Assembly (NCBI GenBank): GCA_050084985.1
Contig: JBITNC010000001.1
Location: forward strand, 108,934,001 to 108,998,000
Length of the DNA stretch: 64,000 bases
Direction of reading: 5' to 3'
DNA from: Nageia nagi
Taxonomy: Eukaryota; Pinophyta
Shown here: one piece after another, positions 44,701-56,565 of the stretch
Numbering within the stretch: position 1 is the first letter of the stretch
How the letters are laid out: every line of letters begins with the position of its first letter
The notes under the pieces: generated by a model
Databases searched by the model: none
What the model saw: the letters and a program-made list of their open reading frames with translations, nothing else
What the model was told of the DNA's origin: nothing
Position numbers and translations under genes: made by a program

Positions 44701-45043
44701 ATAAAAGAATGGATTTGTCCATAAATGATAAAATCATTATATATTAAGAAAATAATGAACCATTTATTTGAAATTATATATATGTATATATTTTTAATGA
44801 TATATCATGTATAGTTTTAATGATATATCATGTTATATATTTATATATAAACACTTTAAAGGAATAATATGCATGATAAAAATTAAATATAAGAGAAACT
44901 AGGGTAAAATATGCATTAATTTTTTCATTATACAAGTTAGTGAATGAGATAATGCTCAAGCAATGAATCATAGTACCAAAGAATGAGAAGTATATTAGCT
45001 TAGATATCTTAAATATATATCTAAAGATTATACGAGGTATTAA
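44701..45043. other. AT-rich gap between T1 RNase H and its 5' LTR
   Basis: About 340 bases rich in TATATG. In an intact element gag, protease and RT would lie here, so this marks the deletion. No PBS is recognisable next to the LTR. Confidence 0.55.
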
Positions 45044-46768
45044 TGTTGAGGTGCCTATTTTTGTGTGCTTAATTACCCCTAGGATTTTAGCTTGAGTGAA
45101 ACTAATATATTTAAGTATGAATGATATAAGTTATTTAACTCAAATAAGCATATATGATATACAAGAATAATAAAAATGAAGATAGTAGTAGTATAATAGT
45201 GAGATAATAGAACTAGGGTTTTATTGAATCAAGATTAAAAAATAAAAGCATGCACTAAAGATATTTGAATTAAATGTAACTTAAATATCTATTTTTTCTA
45301 ACCTATGATGAAGTTGAATATATATAGACTAAACCTACCAAAGTGAATTGACCTTAATATATAAACCCCATAGATAAAAATAATAATAAGATCAACATGA
45401 ATGCCTAAGTCAGTGCGAGTGCTAGGTCATAGAATAATAGTGCAAGTGTACATACCAACACAAGGGATAGGGTTCTTAATGATTATGATTCACCAAAAAG
45501 AATCAATGACAACAAAGATGTCAACAAGATAAGCCAAACTAGGAAAAATATTAGTGGTGAATATTTGTACCTTTATGAAAATTGGCCATTTTGAAAATTT
45601 CATTTAGCTATTTTGGTGGACCCACCTTTCTAAATATTAGCTAAAATTTTATGAAAAAGGGTATTTTAGCCAAATTAATGAAACTAAATATAATATAATA
45701 TCCATTTTTAAAATGTGAGATTGGGCCCATTTAGCCTAGAAATTATAATCAATGTGATTTACTCTGAAGTAATCACCTCTATTATCCCATATATAAATTA
45801 AATATATTGTGAGATGATATTCTAACAAGCCACTTGATCTAAAGCTTTTGAGGTGCGTGATTAAATTTTTAAGATAATAATTTGTAATTTTAGATAATCA
45901 GGAATCTCCATTAGAATGACAAAACCATAAGGTATGCAAAGTTATTAATTAATCTAGTTTTATTTTTCCTACTTTCTTCAACAAATACTTGATCTAAGTT
46001 GTTAGAAATTTGCACACAACCTTATCACTTAAGCCATGTTGATCAAGTCATATTGATTAAGCTATATTGATAAAGCCACATCAATTAAGCCATATCAATC
46101 AAGACATGTTGATCAAGCCATGTCAATAAAGCCCTATCGATTAAGCCCTATTGACAAGATCTATCATTTAATCCATGTTGATAAAGCCCTATCATTTAGG
46201 GCATTTTAATCAACACTTATCAATAGTGACTTATCAATTGAGCCATATTGATTAAGCCCTATTGATAGTGGCTATAATTTACTCATTATTTTACTCTAAA
46301 CTAGCCTCTCATAGCCATATTTTTATGGTATCATAAGATATATCACCAATTTAAATACACATGTTTTGTTCCATTTAGCCTAATTTTGTACAAGGTAGGA
46401 GCATTTTTTGTCATGAATTTTTTAATTTTTTTCATATATTTTTGTTAAATTTACCATATACCAAAAATATAATTATGAATCAATGGATAATAGATATACT
46501 CAACTAGTAATAATATTCTAATATCAATAGGTAGTGTTTAGAAATATCCAAGAGTAGAATATCAACTATCAAGATGTAAATCTTTATTGTTCTCCTAGGT
46601 TAGAGATACTTACAATTATATAAGCATGAATTCCAACTAAATGACCCCTTGTAATAAGGTTGAAAACCATGCTAATATACCTAACATGACTAAAATATGA
46701 TTATAATATAACTATAATATTACACCTAAGCAAGGCTACCTTAAGGGGACCAAATTTACATGTCAACA
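45044..46768 (-). repeat. T1 5' LTR, expanded
   Basis: Plus-strand TGTTGAGGTGCC to CATGTCAACA. Its first 490 and last 320 bases match the 815-bp LTR at 16104, but about 920 bases (roughly 45535-46455) are extra. The extra part has a 14-bp minisatellite. Its upper end touches the B2 LTR with no spacer. Confidence 0.72.
46033..46158. repeat. 14-bp minisatellite inside the T1 5' LTR
   Basis: Nine consecutive units of the type GCCATGTTGATCAA, the last one a base short; further scattered units continue to about 46270. The AT-rich half alternates between TTGAT and TCAAT forms. Confidence 0.88.
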
Positions 46769-47629
46769 TGTCATACTCAAAAAGTAACCTTGTTGGCAAA
46801 CAAGAAAAGAAATATTACAACTAATATTTTATTTATTACTTATGAATAGACCTCAATAATATAAGTACTAATCATTTTTTATTCATTGCCTTGCAAAAGG
46901 GATTTTTACAAAATGATATTTTGGCATCTATGGATATTTACAAAGTTTCTAGTGATTTGATTTAGTTGGTCAACAATTTTGCAATAGTGTTTGCAAGCTC
47001 TAAAAATTTTCTATAACTTATAATAAATCTAGATTTCTCTTCTTCAACTCCATATGAATATCACTAATCAGCACTTGTGGATCCTACACGCATGTGAATA
47101 GAAAAGACATAAAACATACCTACTCATATCATGAAAATAATTATAATACTAAACAAAAAAAAGACTATAAAAGTATGAAAAAGTAAAGCACTCAACTCAA
47201 TAAGTCTAGATGTATTTTGGCATAGTGACTTTACATTCAAACTAGGTCCCTTGCTTCAATGTTGAAGGTTTATTTTATAGATTTTGAAAATAGATAAAGT
47301 TTCTATTTTTGAGACAAAAATCTAAATAGAAAAGTCAGTCCAACTTTTTCATAGAAATAATCTAGAGCTTGGTGTGTAGGATGGATGATGAGTCATCCAT
47401 CATCCTTTGCTCCATCTCCAAGGATGCCTCAAAAGTTACCATTTTTTATTTTGATTTTGCCAATCATAGAGTCACTCACATCTAGGTATCATATGTCACT
47501 GTTTGGCTTGAGTTGCCAAAAAACAATTATCAAATGCTAGTGATTGGCATTCTATGATAAAGTTTATAATATTATTTTAAGTTTTTGTTCTTATTTTGCC
47601 TATCAAAAGGTCATTTTTGGGTGTCTACA
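46769..47629 (-). repeat. B2 3' LTR
   Basis: 861 bp; the minus strand reads TGTAGACACCC to GAGTATGACA, matching the B1 LTR end to end. A minus-strand CTATAAAATA box lies near 47275. It abuts the T1 LTR at 46768/46769. Confidence 0.78.
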
Positions 47630-47645
47630 TTTTTCTCCTTTTTGA
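47630..47645 (-). other. B2 polypurine tract
   Basis: The minus strand reads CAAAAAGGAGAAAAA immediately before the LTR start, and so fixes B2's direction. Confidence 0.75.
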
Positions 47646-47879
47646 ATTATTTTCTAATTTGTAAGTGGAGGATAATTCAAAAATGTTACCTTTCAGGAGG
47701 TAGGTGCATTCAATTTTCTTTCTTAGTATTTTTTACTTTAATCAATGTGTTGGATTAACCTATTCTCTATTAATAAGGAGTATTTGATTGATTGGATTAT
47801 AATTAAATCCATTTTTAAATTTTTTTCATTCAAGGCATTTTTATAGTATGGTTGTATTATCAAAGCAAAACTTGTGTGT

Positions 47880-49050
47880 ATCACTATATTGTATGTTGTT
47901 TATGGCAGTTGCATGATAAGCTTCTATATTGTCTTTGCATACCAAAACTAACATGTGATAGGAAAGTTTTCTTTTTGAGTATAATTATTTTATTAATTTT
48001 ATTTTTCATCCCAATAGTAGGGTTACATGATGATCTTACTCAAATGGTCATTCAATATACTTAATCATATTCAATCCTATATTTCTTTTGCCCATTAAAA
48101 GAAAGGTCATTTTTCAAATTTAGAATTACTCATAAGCTTTGATTTTTCTAAATATTTAACATTGATCAAATCAACAAGTAAGAGGCTTCCCCATTTTTTC
48201 TTTAACATATATTTTTTCATTTTTTAGGTTTTTATTTACTTTAAAAGTTTTGTTTTAGGGTGTGAGGTGTAAAATAGTAGTTTTCTTGATGTTACCTTGC
48301 ATTGCATTGCCTTTGAAATAATATATTTTATCATTTTAGTTTTAGTAATTTTTGTATTTATATTAAAATATATACCTAAGCTAAACCTAAATTAGAAGGA
48401 GTACTTAAGTTTTTTATATTTTTGTTTCAAAAAAGGTGTTCCATTCAAGTTCTCTAACTTGTACCAATGCCTAAGTTGATGTTTAAAATTGACCTAGTCT
48501 CTGTGAATAAGTTAAATATGATTGGTCAAATCATGATCAACTCATGTTATAATCACTTTTGAAATTTAACACATTTTGTAAACCATTGTAGTGTATATGA
48601 AAATAATGCTCATGTCTATCTCAATACTATATGCTATTTGTGGCATTTACATGATGTGATTTTATGTCATCTCCACATGTCGAAGCTAGTATGAGATAGG
48701 TTATGGGTTTTATGTATATAGTTGGTTTAATTTTGTTGGATTTAATCCTGATCTTATGCTTAAGGTCATATCATGCTCATTTATCATGTTTGATTTTTTT
48801 CAAAATTTGATTTATTTGTGAAATTCAATTTCTTTTAAACATGTGATTTATGATATTTTAATAAGTAGGAATCTTGCTTATTTTAATTTTTTTAAAATAT
48901 TTTTTTTACCTTACCAAGGATTTATGATGAAATGACTAAAAGGGCTTTTGAGTATTTTGTATATATGTATGTTTTTATTTTTACCTTATCTAGGATTTTG
49001 ATAGAATGCTAGAAAGAGGGCTGAAGTATTTTTTGTGAATTTTGGTTTTC
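47880..49050. repeat. Duplications in the B2 3' region
   Basis: A block of about 200 bases at 47880-48070 recurs, diverged, at 48620-48790 (shared TTT-TGGCA-TT-CATGAT and ATGTGATAGG/ATGAGATAGG). A 75-bp direct repeat starts at 48908 and 48983 (ACCTTA-C-AGGATTT, GGGCT). No coding is visible in this interval; the 70-codon open frame at 47852-48064 is a by-product. Confidence 0.6.
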
Positions 49051-49301
49051 ATTATTTTGAAAAAAAAAACACAATTCCATGCGTTTTCAACATTTGGGTC
49101 TAATAATAAAAATCCCATCTAAATCATAAACCACCAACTTAAAATCATTGGCATTTCAGGTTGTGATCAAAATAAAAAGATAAAATGAGTTATCATTCCC
49201 TCAATTGTCTTTTATTGTTTCTTTGAGCTCTTGTCAGGTTGTTGCACTTTTCTTGTTATGTACCACCTATTTACCTACCCCATAATTCTCTATGGGAAAA
49301 T

Positions 49302-52300
49302 ATGCCACCAAGGAGGATACCAGCTATCTGGAGGAGGCCAATTAGAGAAGAGGTAGGGTTTAAAACCTCTCTTCTTTAATTTTTTTCCTAATTTATCAAT
49401 TTAAGGGTCTAATTTGAAAATATACATCTATAGGAGTTATTATTTTAACATTTAAACATTTTTTAGCAATTTATTTATTTTTTATTTTGGCTTATTTTTA
49501 ATCATTTGGATCCTTCTTGGGAACCTTAACCATAGTTGTCAACTAGAACCAAAGGGTTTCTAGGTTACTGGTATCCAACCAACAGATGTTGAAGACCCTA
49601 CAACTAGGTCACTTGGTCACTAGTGATCAACCTCAAAGTTAATTTTTTTGTATATTTTACACTTAGAAGTAAATTATATTGAGGTTAATTAATTAATTTT
49701 TTTCCTAGGTTCAAGCCATATTTGGTCCTAGGGATTGTTATCCCATGATCCTTTGGGATTGTCATTCTTTTCTTACCTTTCAAAACCACATGTTTCTTCA
49801 AAGTGTAGGTTTTGGAGTTGGACCCTATATGAGTCACATTCATTGGAATTAACCTCTCTTGATGGTCTTACTTGAAAGGTGGGATTCCACCACATCTATC
49901 TTTTATCTCACAATAGGGGAGATGATTATTACTATTTATAAAATCCATCATTTATTCCACTTACCCATCCATGGTTAGCAGATTTAGGACATCATTGATC
50001 AAAATAAGATTCAACAAGTTATTTCTTACTTGTGCAAAGATGAAAAAGTGGATATGATCATGTTTGAGATCAACTTAGGTAGGTTCAAGTATCTATATTA
50101 CTAGCATGAGGATCAACAAAGAAGCATTAGATTCTTATTTTTAATGGGATCAATTTAATGTTATACCTTACTCGACATGACTAGTAGTAGATTTCCTTGG
50201 TCATTGCTTCCCATCGTAGTGGATATTATGCAACACAATATTATCTTCAAATGGGATCCTACTTTTTTAGCAAAGTGTTACAAGGATCTATTCTTCTATT
50301 CTCAAGATCACAAGACCTCACTATCAACTAATGTCACTTTACAAGCATGGGCCTATGTATAGACCCAAAATAATGCATAATTGATAAATTAATGCATTAT
50401 TTTTCTACAATATATTATTGAAGCATATATAAAAAATATGGTATCAAATGAGAAATAATAAATAATATACCTTAATCATAGTCACATGAATATGAAATAA
50501 TGAAAACCATCCATCAATATCCATCATACATGTATGAAGATGCACACCACCAATGACCTAAGGGATGCACATCATTATCTATGTGGATTAGGTAGATCTA
50601 TAGATGGAATAAAAGATATGCAAAAGCAATATGAAGGGTTTAACAAATTTATGCAGAGGTGGTGTTACAAAATACCATTTTTGGTAGGATAAAGTGATCT
50701 TGCATGTATTGAAGTCTCTCTTGATATTTTAGATGCCCTTGCATGATCCTCTTGTGTTACCTTTGATGTGTGTTTATAGCAACATCCTTGTCTTATTTGA
50801 TTCTTGAAATCATTGTACATTACATAGCTTGAGGTAATTTTCTTAATATTTGGGACCTTTTACATTGTACAATGGTCCATTACATTGATTACATTGCATT
50901 GGGTATTATTTTAACCTTTTTTATAATAAATATCATTAAGGTTCTAAGATAAATTATTGAATGAATAATAATTCATTTTTAGGCATCTACACTATGAGCA
51001 TAATATTGTAGCATGCCCTCATGGACTTCTTGTTCCTAATTTTACTACTTATGTAGAGTATTCAACAAGAATTATGATATGGAGGGAGGATTTCTATATC
51101 AACCCTACTAATAGATTTCATTGATATGTGCATTTTTATCGAGATATGCTTAGTTAGCTCATCCATGATCATGTCAAGTTTTATCCATATCGCTTGTATC
51201 TATTATGGGATAAGTTCAAGGCTAAGTTCATAGGAATTCAATAGGCTAGGGTTCTCAATGGGAAATGAACCAATTTTATTGAGTATTTTCATTAACCATG
51301 TTAGGTGATAGTTTGGGCTCATGTAGGATATTCCTCTAGAGCCTATGAGATATTAAAGAGAGGGCACCTTTCTTATAGAGGGTATTGAGCCCTTAGTTTA
51401 TGTTGATCCCTACCTTAAGGGTGATGAGGATATGGATGACGAGTCAAATGCAAATGACATGGGGGTGATAGAGGTTTTTATTACCTAGTGGTAGGCTAAT
51501 TTAGAGGAGGTTGATGAGGGAAATTAGGATTATCAAGTGTAGTAACAAGTATAGGACCCAAGTGTAGGGTTTGGTGTAATGGAGGAGCATGATATTGAGA
51601 TGGGCCTTGTAGAGGACATATCAATGATGGAGGCTCAATATGAGGAGGAGGTTGGTATGGGTGAGAGGGATTCAAAAGAGGAGAGGTAAATCCTCAAGGT
51701 TTATAATTATGATTCATTACTTAGTAAGACTAAGGAGCTCAAGTTTTTACTTAGGTAATCACAATCATTAATAAACTAGTCTTATGAAGATAATATATCT
51801 TTATGTGCATAGCTTTAGTATTTTAGGCACACTAAGGAGGATATGCTTAGGTATATAGTGAAATGGGATAGGTATAGATAGTAAAGGGATATGGCTAAAG
51901 TCATGGTGCAATCATTGCAGTAGTAGGTAGGAGTAGAGGGGCTTATAGCTAGTATGAAGAGGCACTCATCTACTTTTATCCAAGATATATATTAGTAGAG
52001 GTATTACTACCACATGGTGGTTGAGACATGGTTATTGGGTTTTCTAGTGTATGCACATATTTTGGATTATCTTATTCCTCCTTTAGGTTATATTCCTTTA
52101 GACATTCATACACTTCATATTGCTACAACTAGAGGCATAGGGTGGTACCAGTACATCGAGAGGTAGAGGTAGGACTATGACTATTCCTAGTAGGAGTGTC
52201 ACTACTATTTCTTATTACCATATACATGAATCATTAGAGCTTAAATAAATAAGAAGAGAAATGAGTATTGGTATCCCCTTAGTGCAAAGAGGTTAGGAGG

Positions 52301-52370
52301 TTGTTAAGACTAGTGGTTAGGGTGTTGGCGAGGGTAGTGAGTATGAGGATGCCCCTAAGGATTGAACATT
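49302..52370 (+). pseudogene. B2 antisense gene: PMD protein relic with candidate intron
   Basis: ATG at 49302 opens MPPRRIPAIWRRPIREE, followed at 49353 by a GTAGGG donor-like site; B1 has the same basic start. After about 450 non-coding bases the PMD begins: PLLMVLLERWDSTTSIFYL and TIGEMIITIYKIHHLFHLP at about 49855-49970, then SRFPWSLLPIVVDIM and NVTLQAWAY to 50362. After the solo LTR it resumes at 50997: HNIVACPHGLLVPNFTTYVE, RFYRDMLS-type block as in B1. An acidic part (GDEDMDDESNANDMG near 51425) and a charged coiled-coil-like end run to about 52366. Several stops occur. It lies opposite to the LTR direction. Confidence 0.72.
50358..50991 (-). repeat. Solo LTR of the T2 family, inserted in the B2 PMD gene
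   Basis: 634 bp; plus-strand TATAGACCCAAAATAATGC to TTTTAGGCATCTACA. CTATG at 50353-50357 is repeated exactly at 50992-50996, so the ends are certain and no internal part is present. The LTR matches both halves of the T2 3' LTR (56156 and 60974 ends). Removing it restores continuity with the B1 PMD sequence. Confidence 0.9.
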
Positions 52371-53429
52371 TAGTATCTTTTTATTATATTATTTTGTTTT
52401 TATACTATTATATCATGTTATAGACTTATATTTGTTTATGTATGGCATATTATATTCATTTTTTTATCATGTTGCCCATGATTGGTTTTATGGGATGGAT
52501 GTCATGGATGACTAGACAATGGACTTTGATGATTATTTTTTTATATATTCATGATGATATATTTGGATACTTATGCTCATGGTTATGATGATATTTTGAT
52601 TAGTTAGTATTTTTATATTATCATGTGTTATTTTATGGATTAATTACTTAGGGTTATGTTTAATTTTAATATTATATTTCATATTGATAGAATATCGAGG
52701 TTAGTTTACATTATGTTGAATGATGATGCTATTTAATGTTTGGATGGATTAATGGTTCCTAATGATGTGATTAGGATGGTAAAAGATATAATATTAAAAA
52801 TTTAATTTTTTATGGACCATTATAATTATTTGTATAGTTTAAGATAATATTTTATTTATAATAGTACAAAATTAGATATCATCATTTTCCATTTCTTGAC
52901 TATTTGTACACATGGTATTAAACATAAATAATGGGATAAAACATATATGTGAAAAAAGTATGGATAGTATGGATGTATGAAACTATGAATGTATACTCAT
53001 GGACAAGTGAATATCAATGAATGGTATAACTATTTGAATACCAAATATAACATCCAAGTAAACTTACCAAGATCATAATAATAATATATATGTATTGTGA
53101 AGTGAAGTGAAATGAATGTATAATATAATAAAGAAGTGTAATGAATAACATATTTCATTTGAACTTCATCTATTAGGGATGATATAAATCAAAGTTAAGA
53201 TACACCCAAGTTTAAATGAACTCATGTATGTGCAATGATGTTCATTTCCTTCTCTTGATGCTTGCAAACTAAATGTTCCAAGAGCATACAATATGTAAGA
53301 TAATTTGTCTATATGAAACATCCAAAGGTCCATCATGGATACTAGACACATCACCACTTCATAAGGTATACTTCACTTTCATACGAGATTCCATAGACCC
53401 AATGAAGACTAACCCCTAGATATCACTAC

Positions 53430-54097
53430 AACCTTGCTCTATTTCTAGTTAGGCATCCATAGCATTGATAGAAGATACTATAATCACCCAAGAATTCTAC
53501 TTTCTTTATTATTTTTCTTTTCTTTTTTCTCTCTTTTTTTATATCTTTTTTGTATCTATATATATTTTCCTTTATATGTTTTTTCTTCCTATCTCTTGGG
53601 TTTGGTATGAAGCAATAATAATAGGATGAATAATCACTCAAAATTATTCTCAAGGAACATCAAATTTTTCATTATTTCAAGATTTAAAGTGTGTAAAAAT
53701 GAATGAGTTCATATCCTAAAAATGTATCAAAGTTATGTTTGTTATCACCCAAAGTTTATGAAACCTTATAGGAGATATTTTGATAAAATAGGATATGAAT
53801 ATTATACCCATAAACTATTTCTGTATTTATATATACAACTATATATATGAATAATATGTGGATATGTGTATATCTTGGTAAATTATTAGGATTATCATAT
53901 TTAACACTTAATAGCTTTACAATGATGGAGGTAATGAACAAGATGATCACATTGGTATGGTATGAACACATAGGGAAGTGCATCCCAATAGCTAGGACAC
54001 TTCATAAAGAACTTTTTGAGTGTGTGTGTGTGTGTGTGCGCGTGTGTGTAAACATATATGTACATATATATAATTTTTTGATTTTTTTTAATTATTA

Positions 54098-54129
<32 letters not shown>

Positions 54130-54130
54130 C
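53430..54130 (-). pseudogene. B2 internal relic: A-rich tract and Cys/His motif
   Basis: The minus strand matches B1 24650-25300. At 53960-53904 it reads YQCDHLVHYLHHCKAIKC, preserving the C-x-H-x6-H-C-x4-C spacing of B1. Beyond 54020 a GT microsatellite (54020-54049) and a TA microsatellite (about 54096-54129) replace the homology. The open frames at 53426-53653 and 53847-54146 arise from the purine tract and the microsatellites. Confidence 0.5.
54020..54129. repeat. GT and TA microsatellites
   Basis: (GT)n with two CG interruptions at 54020-54049, then a T-rich spacer, then (TA)n to 54129. Confidence 0.95.
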
Positions 54131-56155
54131 ATATTCTTGTTCATAATGAATTCCATGTTGGGTGAGCGATTGTAACAAATAAATATGAGAAATGGGACAA
54201 AAGTGACATCAAGTATGAATAGTATGATCAACAAACCAGTATACATCATGATGAGTGACTAACACTGGAAACATGAAGTCTCAATTAAAAAATATTTACA
54301 ACTATTATGTGAGCTATGATGAGTACATCAAAGGACTCCTAAGGATGTAAGGATGGTGGACCATAAAATTTAATAAGTCTACAAATAAGTGGATTGAAAT
54401 AGGAATTAATCATAATTCTCCATATGAAATATGGCCTAAAAAATAATCAAATGAGATCTTGGAGAAACTCTTGTTTAGATATATTGTAAATAATGCAAGT
54501 TTCTTAACATGGTCTATGGTCAATAGTCATGCTCACCTAAAAGGAATATTTTAGAATTTTATAGGCATAATAATATATATCTAATAGAATCAATAATTCT
54601 ACCATAGATAATATATTATTTTGAACAACATTAGGCAACTCAAAAAAGTGATTTGTATCTACATGTAATGACATGACTTAACTCTCTATATGATCACTCA
54701 AGAATGTATATTATGAATGTGGAATATAAAGGGAAGATAATTCCAATGGAATAGGTGGAGTATAATATGAATAGGATATCTCTTGATTGGTGTACTCAGA
54801 GACACAATTAGGATGACTCATGATGCTTGTGTATGGAATACAACTAGCCACCTATAGCATTATGTGCAAATTTTAGCAATTGCATAAGGACTATAAAGAC
54901 ACAATGTATATAAAAATTTTATTTGCATGAAAATAATTAATAACCATGTAAAGATCAAGTGATATATATACAATAGACATATATATGCAATGCACAAATT
55001 TAAAATATTTTTTTTTATTTTTCATATTTTAAATTTTTTTATGTTTAATCTAATACAGAATGATTTTCAAACCTTGAATGGCATTGGTAAGCAACTTTCT
55101 TACAAATGACCCAATGTACATGATCTAATAATTAATGGTATGGAGGCCTCAAGTGAAGGTGAATAGGACCTTATCCTAGAATGAATGGTTGGGAGTGAAT
55201 GGTATATGAAACAAGTGGTGGAAGTGGTGGTTTAGGTTTTAGCTTAAACTTTTTGATGACTCTCTTAAGTTCCATAGCTAAAGTTAAAGCTTCATTATGT
55301 TTCTCAGGAATCATAAAAAAAGAAAGGTAAGTACATGGGATTCAATGAAACTAGGGGTGGTGGTATTAGCAGTAATGGATAAATCCACAAAAGAAAGTAT
55401 GAGATGAGGCTCCCTATAGTAATACTAGAACTCCTATTTTTTAGCAATATTAGAGCAATATTCCTAGCTAACATTTTTTATTAATTGTCTCTTATCTAAA
55501 TGTTAACTAATTCATTCAAATCACACTTTCACATTCAAAGTATTGTTCAAACAATAATTATTACTAAATAATGAACTATAATTATATACAATTTTATCAT
55601 TTAGAAAGGATGGAGTAAGATATGACAATACTTGATCAGAAACAATTGAAGTCAAAATAAAAGAATATCCTATAAATGTGATATGAACATCTTCAACAAA
55701 TATATCATAATTTTAAGTTTTTCATAAAGGAAAAATATAGATAGAAACCATTGTAATGAACTCATCTTAAATTCTAATTCATCCTATATTTCTTATGCCT
55801 TTACTTTAATTACAACTTTAAACCACTTATTTTGAATTCCCACTGCATTTGATGTATGATTTTAAGTATTTGATGGTTGTAACTAATTACATTTTTGGTA
55901 AATCAAAGAAATGTACCATATTATAGATTTTTTCAAAGTAATCACATGTAAACATTGCCTTTATATCTATCCTTGAAACTTTTACAATGTAGCAAAACTA
56001 AAAAATGTATTGGTTTAGGAACTTCTAACCTTTTGGTTATCAATGTTTTTTCTAAATGATCACAAGAAGAAGAAGGAGAAACTTGAATTTCTTTGAGAAG
56101 ATAATTTATTGATATTTCTCTTAACTCTTCTTCATTTCCTTGGTTTGGAAAAAAC
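54130..56155. other. Unassigned B2 5' internal region
   Basis: Mostly featureless AT-rich DNA. Near 55320-55190 the minus strand reads EALTLAMELKRVIKKFKLK, then a Pro-rich PKPPLPPLVSY, a short coding-like patch that might be gag-related. I could not match it to B1. Confidence 0.35.
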
Positions 56156-56565
56156 TATAGACTCAAATAATGCATACATAATAAATTGATGCACTATTTA
56201 TCTATAATGTATTATTGAAGCATATATCTAAGATATGTCAATAAATGACCATGATAAATGAGGTACCTTCTCTAGATCTACATCTTTTGAAAAACATGAA
56301 TCATAAATCAAACATGATAACTCATTATAATAAATGCACTTAACAATGGTATACGACCACTTTGTTAACTATGTGAAAGACTTAGATCTACAAATGGAAA
56401 TAAATATGTGTGAAATGAGATGAATATTTTAATATATCTATGTAAAGATGGTGTTATGAAACACTATTGTTGGTCATATGGAATAATCTTGCATGTTTTT
56501 TCTCTCTCTTTTGATATATATATTGATTTCTCCCACATGTATCGATTGTGTTGCCTTTGATTGTA
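56156..56565 (-). repeat. T2 3' LTR, distal part
   Basis: TATAGACTCAAATAATGC onward, matching the solo LTR from 50358 up to the TTGCCTTTGAT block (solo TTACCTTTGAT near 50757). The match stops near 56565. Confidence 0.75.

Larger units (their letters stand above)
16104..46768 (-). mobile_element. T1: Tat-like Ty3/gypsy element, outer layer of the nest
   Basis: A minus-strand element with 3' LTR at 16104-16918, PPT just above it, integrase C-terminus at 18600-19264, integrase core and two RNase H domains at 42919-44700, and 5' LTR at 45044-46768. The integrase gene is split by G2 (19265-35916) and G3 (35968-42918). Only 51 bases of T1 lie between them, and those bases encode the expected NKTIINILCKTL stretch. 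Gag, protease and RT are gone: 5' LTR and RNase H are only about 340 bases apart. The second RNase H marks the Tat lineage. No matching target duplication was found at the outer ends. Confidence 0.8.
46769..56155 (-). mobile_element. B2: relative of B1, minus strand, with antisense PMD gene
   Basis: 3' LTR 46769-47629, PPT above it, duplicated 3' region to 49260, antisense PMD gene 49302-52370 (plus), A-rich segment near 53430-53600 and Cys/His motif at 53904-53960. All are in the same relative order and orientation as in B1. The homology to B1 ends near 54020 at a GT microsatellite. No RT or integrase is visible. The 5' LTR was not found, because T2 begins at 56156, so the upper border is only the T2 edge. 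A solo LTR is inserted at 50358-50991. Confidence 0.65.

Noticed and set aside
53847-54146. 99-codon open frame
   Set aside because: Its second half is a translation of GT and TA microsatellites; the first half is antisense to the B2 Cys/His relic.
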